A stretch of DNA of 64,000 nt from Paludibacteraceae bacterium (lineage in GTDB: Bacteria > Bacteroidota > Bacteroidia > Bacteroidales > Paludibacteraceae), in NCBI GenBank assembly GCA_017630395.1, contig JAGBVI010000001.1:310001-374000 (forward strand), given 5' to 3'. This document shows, in pieces, positions 43,885 through 53,830 of the stretch (within the stretch, counting starts at the first letter, position 1; the number at the start of each line of letters is the position of its first letter). The position numbers were made by a program, and so were the translations under genes. The notes beneath the pieces are model-generated. The model was not told where the DNA came from. It saw only the letters and a program-made list of their open reading frames with translations, and did not search any database.

Positions 43885-45882
43885 TTATAGTGCATTTAAT
43901 GCAAATGCTAATTTCTTTACATTATTTAAAACTTGCTTTTCCTTTTTGAGCCACTCGTTTCTCGGAATGATAATGTCGCTTAAATCTTTTAACACAACAG
44001 TAGTTTCATTATGACCCCACAAAGTTCCAGCTACTCTTTTTTTCGTTTCAATTTTTTGTTCCGCACCAGAAGACTTTTCTACCGTCAAGGATAATTCATT
44101 GAGTTGACCGTCTTTCGTCTCACCTTGTACAAAAAATACATTTACAATGTTAGAAAAAGCATTATTGATTATTGTTTTACCCAATGAAAACTTGGAATCA
44201 AATTTTAATCTAGCTCCAAAAAGTGACCCATCTGTTCCGTATAACAATTTTTTACCATCCTATTTTGAAAGTCTGACATAATTATCCTTAATCACCCCAA
44301 CTTTTTTAAGAGTTTCAATTGTTCCTTGTTTCAAATCATGTCCCAAATTATAAACTTTATCACCTCTCTATAACTACAATGTTTTTTCTTTTGTATTGAA
44401 CGAAAATGAATCAAAATTAAAAACATCATTTGAACGAGTCGGCTCATAAACATCAATTTTAGGTATTTCAATATCAGCTTTAAACTTTGTAATCATTTCT
44501 CCAATTATCTAAAAATCAAGCCCTGTATTCTACACCTCTTGCACAAACACACCATTGGTTTCAGAAATTTTACTATATAAGTTTGAAATGTAAGAAACAT
44601 TTGAATCTGAGTCTTCGCGCTCGTCCATTTTATTGAAAAAGTTTTCCATTTTAGTAATCTAATTGACAACTCCTCTACCAAATCTCGCACCTCTTTGTCT
44701 CAAAGAACTTCTGAACTCTAACATTTCTTCCCTATCAGCACTGATATACTGGAACATTTCAATGGAGCCTAAACCGACATCAACTGCCATATCTGCAACC
44801 TTTGCCCTTGTACCAACTTTATTGAGCAATTCTCTTCTCTAACCCCTATCCATTCTACGCATTCTTTCAAGGAACTTAATCGTTGACTACCCACCTCTTT
44901 TCGCCAAAGATTTAGCACCATTGAACATTTTTCTACCAGCGTTAATTACCTGAATGACTTTTTTACTTCTAGCGACAGTTTTATAAATGCTGGTTACTGT
45001 TTTACCAAATTTGGCAATTCTTGCAGCGATTGCAACCCATCTTGCACTATTTGCGATTTTAAGTGCAATACCAGCAGGGGCGGCAACGCCGGAAGCAGTC
45101 ATTGCAACTGCAATAGCATCAATAGCTAAGGTTAAAGCAATATCCCATAAAATCAATGCAACTTGTTTACCTATCCAAATCCAAATTGACCGATTTATTT
45201 TATTGAATAACATATCCGTTGCAGCATATAACATTCTTGTCATAGTGAACAAAAATGGGCTAATACTTTCTTTAAGTCTCTCCAAAATTGTACTATTCAA
45301 ATACTTGGAAAAATCTTTACCCATTTTATCTCTATCCAACTCATTGGATAAATTGTAATCGGATAAATTAAATCCGTGTTCTTTTTTGTCACTTTTTATT
45401 TTGGACACATCAAATACTCCACGGACACGGGCAAAATAACCGTAAAATCGTATAGCGAATGAAACAATTTTAAAAATACCACGAGCATTTTTAATAAATT
45501 TAAGAAAGAGATTACCTTTTTTATCATCTTTCAATTCATCTAACTCATCCTCTGCTTCATCCTGTGCTTCTTTCAGCTCACTCCAAGCATTATCAAATAT
45601 TTCCTTTAATTCTTTAACTTTTATTTTTCGATACCTCGCATTAGTTTCCTCAACATATGTTTGTATCAGAGTTCCGTTTCGTAAACTATCAGTTAAAATA
45701 GGAACTACACCTTTTTTGAATCTCTAAAGTTGTTTACTACCAAAAGTAGTTCCAGACTTATCCGAATTCTCCTTATCAATGTGCTCTTCGGCTGAACTTT
45801 TTAAACCATTAACTATATCGTCAAAGAAATCATCTTTGACTAGCATATTTTTCTTCTTGATTATTTGCTCTTTTTTAATCAT
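43885..45882 (-). CDS. Large virion protein with long hydrophobic helix region (665 aa)
   Basis: Nine TAG codons (44260, 44368, 44374, 44509, 44530, 44659, 44839, 44887, 45724) from ATG 45882 to TAA 43885. After a charged N-terminal coiled coil, residues ~235-300 are strongly hydrophobic (IWIWIGKQVALILWDIA, then AIAVAMTASGVAAPAGIAL). A basic stretch follows, then a beta-rich C-terminal domain. Start overlaps the upstream gene by eight bases, implying coupled translation. ATG 45846 is a second possible start. No family recognised; tape-measure-like role inferred from size and position. Confidence 0.77.
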
Positions 45883-46711
45883 AATGATTCTGAATCAATT
45901 TATTAACCGAAGTGTTATCACCATTTGCCTCCTCCTGTTCTTTCCTATTTTCCTCTATCACGCACTTTAATAAAATAGATGCTTCAACATGACTAATTTT
46001 CATGAAGTCACTATAACTCATTCTCAGATGTCGTATGGCAGCATATGTAACATGATAGAAAACATCCAATGGCATCTTATAAAAGGAAATTACATTTGCA
46101 AGCAAAGCTTCGCTAAAAGAGTTAATCTTCATTGAATTCATAGGAACTTCATGAAGTAAATCAATCTCATTTTCAAACCCCTACCTCAATGTCTATTCTA
46201 TAAATGATATATGCTTGGTTGGCAATTTTGTTTTAAGAATATCCTTCTGTTCCTATGTAACATCTTCTCCATTGATTTTTTTCAAACCGCTATAAAAATC
46301 AATAATAGGTAATTCTCCATCAATGCTAAATGATGTCGGGTATCCAAATGATAGAACATAATTTTTACCAATGTTATACTCTATATTTCTAACAGGTACG
46401 TATTGACTTTCAATATTATTCAAAATCTATCCTATCGTTACCTCCTGATTACCAAGCATTTTATTCGTGACTTCAATAGTCGGTCTAATACTATACATAC
46501 ACATCGCAATCCAAATATAACATTTTTCAACAATATCAAAGTTATCAAAATCTGGAATATCTCGTTTTGCTATCTCAGTGATACACTCAAAGAAATTTTT
46601 ATAATCTTCACCTTGAAGATACTTCAAAATGATGAGATAATCCCGATTTGAAATCTCTTGTATTGTGCAGTATTTTCCTGATGGGGTGGTAAGATAGTTC
46701 TTAAAAATCAT
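45875..46711 (-). CDS. Possible baseplate hub assembly protein (gp26-like), 278 aa
   Basis: Four TAG codons (46181, 46193, 46253, 46427) from ATG 46711 to TAA 45875. The N-terminal block (IQEISNRDYLIILKYLQGED, then C-x-Y-S-I-R-P) resembles the helical N-terminal part of T4-type hub assembly proteins such as gp26 and gp51, but the match is weak. It is the first gene of the leftward hub operon and overlaps the next start by eight bases. A TAAATA element lies 12 bases upstream, back to back with the one for the gp15-like gene. Confidence 0.6.
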
Positions 46712-46785
46712 GTTTTATTAAATTATTTACAGGATACTGTATACAAAAAGAGATAGTTCTTTCGGTATCAACCAATCATGTTTTA

Positions 46786-46791
46786 TAAATA
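46786..46791 (+). promoter_or_regulatory. TATAAATA late promoter of the neck/portal operon
   Basis: TATAAATA with its TAAATA part at 46786-46791, eight bases before ATG 46800. It is an exact match to the T4 late promoter core. Confidence 0.6.
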
Positions 46792-46799
46792 ACACTTAT

Positions 46800-47984
46800 A
46801 TGGCTTAGTATGAATACGGATTTGAAATTGAATCTATTTTAAAGCAATTTACTGCTTTAATTGACAAAGCGATAGTTCTTCGTTATGAAAAAGTTGAAAA
46901 TGAAAGAAGATTGGTTTAGACTATCCAACCGATGTATAAATTTGCAACAAAAAGTAGAGCACTTCTAATGTCTCTTAATGGCGCGAAAAATTTTATATTA
47001 CCATGCGTTGTTGTTGAAGTCACTGGGATTAAAGCCGATAAAAACAGACTAACAAACAAAACTGCAATCATTAGTAGAATAGACCCATCTAATCTTTCGG
47101 AAGGATATAAATATCCCACCCCTATTGAAATTTCAGTCACCCTTAATATCATCACAAAATATAAAACAGATTTATTTCAAATTTATGGAAATTTGGCATC
47201 TAAGTTCCAACCAGAATGTTTTATATCATGGATTGTCCCAACACACGAAAGAGTTAAAAGAATTGAGGAACTTCGTAATAAAGTAGAATGGGATTTCAAT
47301 CTTGACATTGATTCAAAGGAAACATTAAAAGAAGAGGAAGAAGAAAGATACACTGGCAAAATGTCATTTACAATAGAAGGATGGTTATTCCACAATCATA
47401 GAGATTTATTGGGTAATACGATTCTTGATATTGGTACAACTGAATTGGTGTCAAACGAACTTGAAAATAGAATTGACGGTTTTATCACAGATGCAGCTCC
47501 ATTGACTTCAATTTACGGTTCAACTTATAAAAATCCTCGTTAGTATGCAACCTCTCATATACGAATACTTAAAGCGTTCAGTACAGCAAATATACAAGAT
47601 AAAGATTTTCATTTTAGAATTTCAAAAAATAATTATAACCAATTTAAAATAAACTCAGAAAGAGACTACTACATTACATTTGACGGTTATAATCTTAAAA
47701 ATGCAAATGCTTTTTTTGTTCCAAAAGAAAAAACAAAAATAAAACAAACCGAGTACATTTTTGACGATTTTTCAAAAGTTACACCAAAAATAGAAGAAAG
47801 TGAACCAAAACCGAAAAAAATTAAAGGTATACCCACAGAAATTGTAAATCAAACAGACAACACTCTTAAAATTAAATTACCAAAAATCAATTATTCTGGT
47901 GACTTTGACATCATTTTATATGATAGAATAGATTATGATAGTTTTAGTGATGCGGAGGGTTTTACGCTTCACGCTACAAGTTAA
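46800..47984 (+). CDS. Tail sheath terminator/stabiliser, T4 gp15-like (394 aa)
   Basis: TAG codons at 46806 (third codon), 46917 and 47541 are read through to TAA 47982. Family hallmarks: ILPCVVVEVTGI, then YPTPIEISVTLNIITKY, DLFQIYGNL, F-Q-P-E-C-F-I-S-W and KMSFTIEGWLF, which follow the T4 gp15 order of tail-completion motifs. gp15 caps the tail tube and sheath and joins tail to neck. It leads directly into the portal gene, 13 bases away. The third-codon TAG means no product without suppression. Confidence 0.82.
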
Positions 47985-47987
47985 ATA
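47982..47987 (+). promoter_or_regulatory. TAAATA element before the portal gene
   Basis: TAAATA at 47982-47987 overlaps the gp15-like stop codon and lies ten bases before ATG 47998. Confidence 0.35.
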
Positions 47988-47997
47988 ATAACGCAAT

Positions 47998-49827
47998 ATG
48001 TTAAACGGAGGAAATAGATTTCAGACAAGAATAGCAACATCGCTTTCAAATGCATTAGCCAATACAAACTTTCTAGGTCGCGCTTTGAAAGGTGGCATTT
48101 CTCAATTTGAGAACCCCAAGTGGGATAACTTTGAATAGACAGGAATGAGACGAAGAGAAGCTCTTCTTACCCATTCTGTAAGCGGCTCTCTCTTACATCA
48201 ACAAGAGCCTACTGCTTATGGTGCTGCTTATGGTGGAAGATACAATGCTTACGCCAATGTTCTTTATCATACTCTCGATGCAGAAAAGTCAAATCGCATT
48301 TATGAGTATCGTCTCATGGCTGCTTTCCCTGAGGTTGCCAACTGCATTGAGGAATATACCGATAACTTCATCTGGGAGGATGAAAGAGGTCACGTGGTCA
48401 ACCTCAAATACACAGATGAAGACCTACCAGAAGAACAAGTAAAAGACATTGAACAAGAATTCCAAACTTTTGCTGGTTATTTTGATTTCAAAAATAACGG
48501 TGCTCAAATGTGTAAAGATTACATTACTGACGGTGAATTGTATTATGAATATTTGATTGATAGCACAACGCCAGAAAATCGTAAACGAGGTATCCTTGGT
48601 GTTCAACGACTTCAAACAGAACTCATGGAAGCTGTTTATAAGGACAAAACTAATGGTATTGTTGGTGCTTTCATCGGGCGTAACATTACATACAATGATA
48701 AGACTAAACACCAAGTCATGATAAACAATGTTCCTTATCATCCTAATGAGATTTTCCATATTCACAGTGGCACATGGGACCCTAGTGGTGAATGGGTAAT
48801 TCCTTTCATTGAACGCGCTCGTAAGCCTTATGTGTAGCTTTCTTATCTTGAAGATGCTATTGTAATCTATCGTCTTGTTCGTGCTCCTGAACGTCTTATC
48901 TTTGATATTGACACAGGTAATATGCCTCCTCATGAAGCAGAAGCATATATCCAATCTGTTCAACAGGAATATTGGCGTTCTAAGTCATTTGACCTTGACA
49001 AAGCAGACATCATTCATAAGTTTGAACCACAGTCAATGTTAGACGCTTTCTTCCTTTCTCGTTCCAATGGAATGGAAGCTGTGAAAATTGAATAGTTGGC
49101 AGGTGGTCAGAACCTCGGTCAATTAGATGACTTACAATTCTTCCTTAAAGCTCTTTATCGTGCTCTTAGAATCCCTGTAACTTATCTCAATGAAGATGCA
49201 CAAGGTATTGGTTCTGACGCATCTCAAACACTTCGTGATGAACTTCGTTTTGCTAAACGAATCATTGGATTCCAGAATAAGTTTGCACAAGGTCTTCGTG
49301 ACGGTTTTATTACTCACTTGAAACTCACAGGTAAGTACGACGAATACCAACTCAAAGAAACTGCTTTTGAAATCAAGTTCTGTCCTCCCTCTAACTACTA
49401 CGAACTCCGTAGAAAACAAGCTATGCAATTAGATGCTGCTGCATTTAATGCTATAGTTAGCAATGATTGTATTTCAAAGAGTTGGGCAATGAAACGTATT
49501 TGGGGATTGACAAATGCCGAAATTAAACAAAATCAAAGATTGCTTATGATTGATGCTATTAATCAATGGAAAGTTGAACAAGCCAAGGCTAATGGCCCAT
49601 TCTGGGAAACTGCTGCTGCTATGGCTATGGCACAAGGCGGGGAAAACGCTGGAGGTGATATGGGTGGAGGTGACTTCGGAGGTGGTGACATGGGAATGGA
49701 TTTTGGAGGTGACTTCGGAGGTGGTGACATGGGTGGTGACATGGGTGGAGGTGACGATATGTCATTCTCAGATGACGAACTCGACACAATGGAATCCGAC
49801 CTTGATGCTGCGGATGAAATGTTATAA
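47998..49827 (+). CDS. Portal vertex protein, T4 gp20-like
   Basis: 609 aa with TAG codons at 48136, 48835 and 49093. The signature LEDAIVIYRLVRAPERLIFD, then DIDTGNMPPHEAEAY and GGQNLGQLDDLQFF with Y-R-A-L-R-I-P-V, is diagnostic of gp20. The portal is the dodecameric ring through which DNA is packaged and ejected. It is longer than T4 gp20 (524 aa): residues ~547-590 add a Gly/Asp/Met/Phe low-complexity tail (GGDMGGG, DFGGGDMG) ending in an acidic segment. Two bases of the TAA-to-ATG spacing leave a short intercistronic gap. Confidence 0.96.
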
Positions 49828-49964
49828 GTTAGTAAATAATATCATCCAATATATGAAAGTGGTTAGAATGTAGAGTCCAATGGCTACTGACATTTGATAC
49901 CGAATCAATAAAGTCAATACTTACTTGGTGAGACATAGACTAAATAAAAATTAAATAGAAAGGA

Positions 49965-49970
49965 TAAATA
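49965..49970 (+). promoter_or_regulatory. TAAATA element before tail tube gene
   Basis: GGATAAATAA with TAAATA at 49965-49970, seven bases before ATG 49978. The preceding AAAGGA could also act as a Shine-Dalgarno sequence. The 150-base gap from the portal gene holds no other gene. Confidence 0.5.
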
Positions 49971-49977
49971 AAATCAA

Positions 49978-50532
49978 ATGGCTGTTAATCAAAATATTTC
50001 TAAGTTTATCAATGTCGCAGCGTCTAAGGACTTTGCACGTAACAACTTGTACAGAGTAATGGGCTTTGCAACTCGTGCTCTTACACTCACAGAAGACGAT
50101 TTAGTGTACTGTAAAGGTGCTGACATCCCTGGACGTAATACTCCAACCGCTACTGTTTCTTACAACGGTATGAAAATGAATTACAACCAATCCACTGTTG
50201 AATACAATGGTGCTGACTCTTACACCCTTGAATTCTACTTGGATAAGGATGGTGATTTAAGAAAAAGATTTGAAGAAGCTTCCCGTAAAGTTTTCAACGA
50301 AAAAAACAATACTGGCGACTGGCGTTTCCCATCAACACAAGACCGAATCACTGTGGCTCAGTTAGGTTTTGACCTTGAACCCATCAAAACATTTACTCTC
50401 GTTGGTGTTGCAATTAAAGCTATCGACATCATTAATACCAGCATTGCTGAAGGTGACGGTTCTGCACAGACTGCTAAGATTACAATTTCTTACATCTATT
50501 ACGAAACCGAAGGTGCTGATGTAGGTGCATAA
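49978..50532 (+). CDS. Tail tube protein, T4 gp19-like
   Basis: 184 aa (T4 gp19 is 163 aa). The order of motifs fits the tube family: N-terminal FARNNLYRVMGF, then ADIPGRNTPTATVSYNGMKM, then SYTLEFYLDKDGDLRKRFE and a final beta-strand block with A-K-I-T-I-S-Y-I-Y-Y-E. It forms the inner tail tube. No in-frame TAG, notable for a highly expressed late gene. It follows the portal gene and ends before two tandem terminators. Confidence 0.9.
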   Translation: MAVNQNISKFINVAASKDFARNNLYRVMGFATRALTLTEDDLVYCKGADIPGRNTPTATVSYNGMKMNYNQSTVEYNGADSYTLEFYLDKDGDLRKRFEEASRKVFNEKNNTGDWRFPSTQDRITVAQLGFDLEPIKTFTLVGVAIKAIDIINTSIAEGDGSAQTAKITISYIYYETEGADVGA

Positions 50533-50560
50533 TCCTCAATAAATCTTATTAAAAATCAAA

Positions 50561-50587
50561 AAAGCGTAGGAAAAATCCCTACGCTTT
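50561..50587 (+). terminator. Terminator 1 of tandem pair (rightward)
   Basis: AAAGCGTAGG (50561-50570) pairs with CCTACGCTTT (50578-50587), followed by T's. It ends the tail tube transcript. Confidence 0.9.
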
Positions 50588-50610
50588 TTCTCGTAAAAAT
50601 GAAATATAAA

Positions 50611-50636
50611 AAGCGTAGGGAAAAATCCCTACGCTT
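50611..50636 (-). terminator. Terminator 2 of tandem pair (leftward)
   Basis: AAGCGTAGGG (50611-50620) pairs with CCCTACGCTT (50627-50636). Almost the same sequence as terminator 1; on the minus strand TTTTTA follows. It ends the acidic-protein transcript. Confidence 0.88.
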
Positions 50637-50659
50637 AAAAAATCTCATCCAATAATTAA

Positions 50660-51355
50660 TTAGTTATCAAGAGAATCAAAGACTTCCACGTCATCTTCAC
50701 ATTTAGAAGAAAGTACCTCTTCCATATCTTCTTCCTCATCATAATCTTCTTCATCATCGGAGTCATCCTCATCTTTTTCATCATCGGAATCATCAGAATA
50801 CCAATCATCATGTGGTGCAAGCATAGTGTCAGCATCGTCTTCTTCCCACTCATCTTCATCATTAGAATCGTCAAACATTGGATTCTCTTCCTCTGTATCA
50901 TCTGATTCATCTGAATCTTCGCTACGAAGCTCATCAAGAATGTCAATAAGTATTTCCTTTATTTCAACATCTTCCAAATCATCCGAAGTATTGGACTCAA
51001 AACCACCACCAATCATGAGGTCTTCCATGTCATCATTCTCATCGTCTTCACAATCGACATCATATCCACAAGAAGGACAAAGGTCATGTTCGGACTCATA
51101 TTCATCTGTGGAAATTATACCATCGTGTTCGCAGCATTCAGACTCATCATCGTCAGTCAATTCAGTAGCACCGAATGGCTCGTATTCAGACTCCCAATCA
51201 AGGTCTTGGTCAGGGTCAGCGGTAATAATGGCAACAATTTTCTTGCCCATGTTCTCCATCTCGTGACCGTCATCCATTGCTGTGTCAAGGTTATTGTCGT
51301 GGTAAGCGTTCACGATGGACTCTGTAATTCTTGAGTATATGTTTTTTCTAATCAT
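50660..51355 (-). CDS. Very acidic protein with zinc-ribbon-like Cys motif (231 aa)
   Basis: Asp and Glu dominate the C-terminal half (runs such as DDSDDEKDEDDSDDEEDYDEEED). The middle holds CCEHDG and CPSCGYDVDC, a likely zinc ribbon. The N-terminal ~40 residues are helical with normal composition. No family recognised. Candidates are a DNA-mimic inhibitor or a transcription or assembly factor. It lies 24 bases downstream of the gp55-like sigma gene and has its own TAAATA element 11 bases upstream. No in-frame TAG. Confidence 0.75.
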   Translation of the reverse strand: MIRKNIYSRITESIVNAYHDNNLDTAMDDGHEMENMGKKIVAIITADPDQDLDWESEYEPFGATELTDDDESECCEHDGIISTDEYESEHDLCPSCGYDVDCEDDENDDMEDLMIGGGFESNTSDDLEDVEIKEILIDILDELRSEDSDESDDTEEENPMFDDSNDEDEWEEDDADTMLAPHDDWYSDDSDDEKDEDDSDDEEDYDEEEDMEEVLSSKCEDDVEVFDSLDN

Positions 51356-51379
51356 GATTCTTTTATTATTTAGTAACTT

Positions 51380-51901
51380 TTATTCACTAATTGAAATTTC
51401 CATTTCTTCATTGTAAAATTCCCCTAATTTAGATGTGAATGTAGGCTTTACATAGATGTCCTCATCACAATCCTCAGCAAAGTCTCTCAAATGTTCTTCG
51501 CCATACTTATTAACCATATCAAAATGTTTCTTCTCTACCTTAATACGATGTACAAACTCATGATTAGCTATCATATTGAAATAAGAGAATGGATTAAAAC
51601 CTCTATCTGGGTCAAACTTTCTATTCAATAATGCTTTCGTACACTTCGTTAAAGCATCTCCTAACATATCCTCCCTCCAAGTGTAACCACTAAACTTACC
51701 ATGATTACTTAATCCTAAACAAACCTTATATATTGCCAATCCACACATATCAATCGCTTTCTTTCTCTGTCGAACAATTCTTCTGTATTCCTTTGTGTTT
51801 GTGTCACCCTAGTAATTGTTCATTTCATCATCCCACTTATAAAAGTCTTTTATAAATTGAGTGAAATCGCTTGATTTTATATAATGATTATCGTTACTCA
51901 T
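51380..51901 (-). CDS. Late-transcription sigma factor, T4 gp55-like
   Basis: 173 aa (T4 gp55 is 185 aa). The gp55 core is clear: AIYKVCLGLS, then YTWREDMLGDALTKC, then FDPDRGFNPFSYFNMIANHEF and RIKVEKK. In T4, gp55 directs host RNA polymerase to TATAAATA promoters, activated by the clamp through gp33. An in-frame TAG at codon 31 (51809) must be read through to make the sigma domain. A TATAAT box at plus 51916-51921 lies 14 bases upstream of ATG 51901. It is divergent from the gene at 51962. Confidence 0.9.
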
Positions 51902-51947
51902 TTGCTCTAATTACAATTATAACACGATTTTATTGTTAAGGGAGTAA

Positions 51948-51953
51948 TAAATA
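51948..51953 (+). promoter_or_regulatory. TAAATA late-type element
   Basis: AATAAATAACGC with TAAATA at 51948-51953, eight bases before ATG 51962. Confidence 0.4.
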
Positions 51954-51961
51954 ACGCTTAT

Positions 51962-52309
51962 ATGACTTATAATGTAAAATTTATTAAAGAAAGTATCTAC
52001 AATGACCCCAATTTTCAACCTAAAAAGAAAAAAATCCCCTTATCAATGGCTACTCATCGCGTTACAGTGCAAGTGAGAGGTTGGAAAGTAGACCATACAA
52101 AATATAATCTCATCCCTAAATCTATTTTCTTTACCGCTGTTATCCGTTCTGTGCCTAAAAATTTAAAAGAGTTAAACTTTGAACAAATGACAGAGTTGTT
52201 TAACAGAAACGTAATCAGTCCATTTTTACCAATTATTGATTGGCAAGAAATGAAGTTCTTCAAAGATGGTAGATTGTGGTTCAAAAGAAACAAGGTTGAT
52301 TTGATATAA
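51962..52309 (+). CDS. Small protein of unknown function (115 aa)
   Basis: Basic N-terminus (PNFQPKKKKIPLSMATHRV) and a mixed alpha/beta body with several aromatic residues; no family recognised. It is the only rightward gene between the gp55-like gene and the early region and ends at a bidirectional terminator. No in-frame TAG. Confidence 0.7.
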   Translation: MTYNVKFIKESIYNDPNFQPKKKKIPLSMATHRVTVQVRGWKVDHTKYNLIPKSIFFTAVIRSVPKNLKELNFEQMTELFNRNVISPFLPIIDWQEMKFFKDGRLWFKRNKVDLI

Positions 52310-52316
52310 AAGAAAA

Positions 52317-52342
52317 GGACGATACCAACTAAGGTATCGTCC
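52317..52342. terminator. Bidirectional terminator
   Basis: GGACGATACC (52317-52326) pairs with GGTATCGTCC (52333-52342), with a six-base loop between convergent genes. Confidence 0.88.
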
Positions 52343-52365
52343 GAAAAGTTTTTATGAAGAGAGGA

Positions 52366-53772
52366 TTAGAAAAGTCCTCTCGTACCCCACATGCCAGGTC
52401 TCCATGCCCCTGTTGACTTGGAAGCTTGAACACCCTTGGCATCATTAGGATTCTTCTCATCCCATTTAGCAGAAGCCTTTGCTACGGATTGTTCCCAAAT
52501 CTGTTCAAGTTCATCATTCATCTGTGAGAATAAGTTATCACCTGAGTATTTGTTATACTTGCCACTCTTAAACTCCTCATCAGGGTCGTTTACAATACGA
52601 TACTTGAAAGCATAACCAACCTTGTAAAGATTTACCATAATGTCATAAATCTCTTGAATCTGTGGCTTGGCATACTTACCACCATTGAGGAATGATTTAC
52701 CGTAATTACCAATGAAGTTAGCCCAGTTCTTACCAAGTTCACCTGTCATACCAAGACTATCACGCCATGCTTTCGGAACTCGTCTGAGAATTTCCTTTCT
52801 TGCAGCAGAACCAATACCTGCTTTATTTTGATTGAAAAGAGAATCATACTTCGAGGGGTGTTTTTGACCCATGAAAACTTTCTCCTCTTTCTCCCAACGC
52901 CTATAATCTGCTTTGAGAGCGTCTCTGTTTGCCTTATCTTCATCAGACATACCATAATCTGTCCAATCCATGTTAGCAAGCTTCTTCAAGTAATCAAGCT
53001 TAATCTTATACTTTCCTGTAAGCAACTTCAAAGCAGGACTCCAGAAATAGAACATTGCATACCATTTTACCCAATTATCTTTCTGTGCCTGATTGTACTG
53101 GTCATGTTGTCTCTCAAAATTACCATACAAATCATCTACATTGATGTCCTCAATGTTACCCAATGCTCTGAGACCTTCACTTCTCAATACATAATGCTTA
53201 GACTTGGCTAATACTTGCTCACAATGATGTATCTCATTGGCAAAATTAGTTCCTTGCTTGCGTGCATAACCAATGTCTGACCATGTGCCATCATGATTCT
53301 CAATTTCTCTAACACGTCCTTCGCCTTTCTCGGAACGGATTCTGTCTTTCAACTGATTCTCCCTAGCCTGTGCCTTTTCATACTTCTTTTTAAGCTCTGT
53401 GTAGTAAACTGTCACAACATCTGCTGCGACATCTTCCCACTTCTTATCAGGATAATGTTGACCACACCATTCAACCCACTTGGCTTGTGCAAGTTTAGCT
53501 GCACCGTATGCACCACCTCTTCGTTCTCCCTTTTCATTGATGTATTGACCATTGTGGTCTTCAATGCTATCAATTTCACTGTCTCTCAAATCGGATGGGC
53601 CGTAGTCAGGAGCATACTGTGAATGATGCAAGCTGTGATACTTATAATAAGCTCTCTCAGCACCTTCTACATCATCACCATAACTACCTGTGTACCAAGT
53701 AGGGTCTATATATTCATCTTTATAACGCTCAAGAATGATACCATTCTGTATCGCTTTTCTATCGTAAAACAT
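52366..53772 (-). CDS. Soluble protein of unknown function (468 aa)
   Basis: Rich in Lys, Tyr, Trp, Asp and Glu, helical, with no hydrophobic membrane segment. Notable blocks are YHSLHHSQYAPDYGPSDLRD near residue 45, a long charged coiled coil (~125-155) and a C-terminal WDEKNPND...GAWRPGMWGTRGLF end. No family recognised. A TAAATA element (plus 53781-53786) eight bases before the start suggests late expression, yet the gene has no in-frame TAG. It is bounded by terminators on both sides and forms a single-gene unit. Confidence 0.78.
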   Translation of the reverse strand: MFYDRKAIQNGIILERYKDEYIDPTWYTGSYGDDVEGAERAYYKYHSLHHSQYAPDYGPSDLRDSEIDSIEDHNGQYINEKGERRGGAYGAAKLAQAKWVEWCGQHYPDKKWEDVAADVVTVYYTELKKKYEKAQARENQLKDRIRSEKGEGRVREIENHDGTWSDIGYARKQGTNFANEIHHCEQVLAKSKHYVLRSEGLRALGNIEDINVDDLYGNFERQHDQYNQAQKDNWVKWYAMFYFWSPALKLLTGKYKIKLDYLKKLANMDWTDYGMSDEDKANRDALKADYRRWEKEEKVFMGQKHPSKYDSLFNQNKAGIGSAARKEILRRVPKAWRDSLGMTGELGKNWANFIGNYGKSFLNGGKYAKPQIQEIYDIMVNLYKVGYAFKYRIVNDPDEEFKSGKYNKYSGDNLFSQMNDELEQIWEQSVAKASAKWDEKNPNDAKGVQASKSTGAWRPGMWGTRGLF

Positions 53773-53799
53773 CGTATAACTATTTAAAACTCACAAAAA

Positions 53800-53822
53800 G
53801 GAGTAACCTTATCAGTTACTCC
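53800..53822 (-). terminator. Terminator of the early gene at 53831
   Basis: GGAGTAAC (53800-53807) pairs with GTTACTCC (53815-53822). On the minus strand TTTTTG follows. It separates early transcripts from the gene at 52366. Confidence 0.8.
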
Positions 53823-53830
53823 CAAAATTA

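Noticed and set aside
49852-49896. Small ORF after the portal gene
   Set aside because: Only 14 codons including a TAG, with no leader or promoter signal distinct from that of the tail tube gene.
49828-49977. A tRNA gene in the portal to tail tube gap
   Set aside because: GTGGTTAGAATG resembles a D-arm, but no acceptor stem, anticodon arm or T-arm can be paired around it.
50826-51334. Ser-rich rightward ORFs opposite the acidic protein
   Set aside because: Ser runs are the reverse complement of Asp/Glu codon runs; no start signals.
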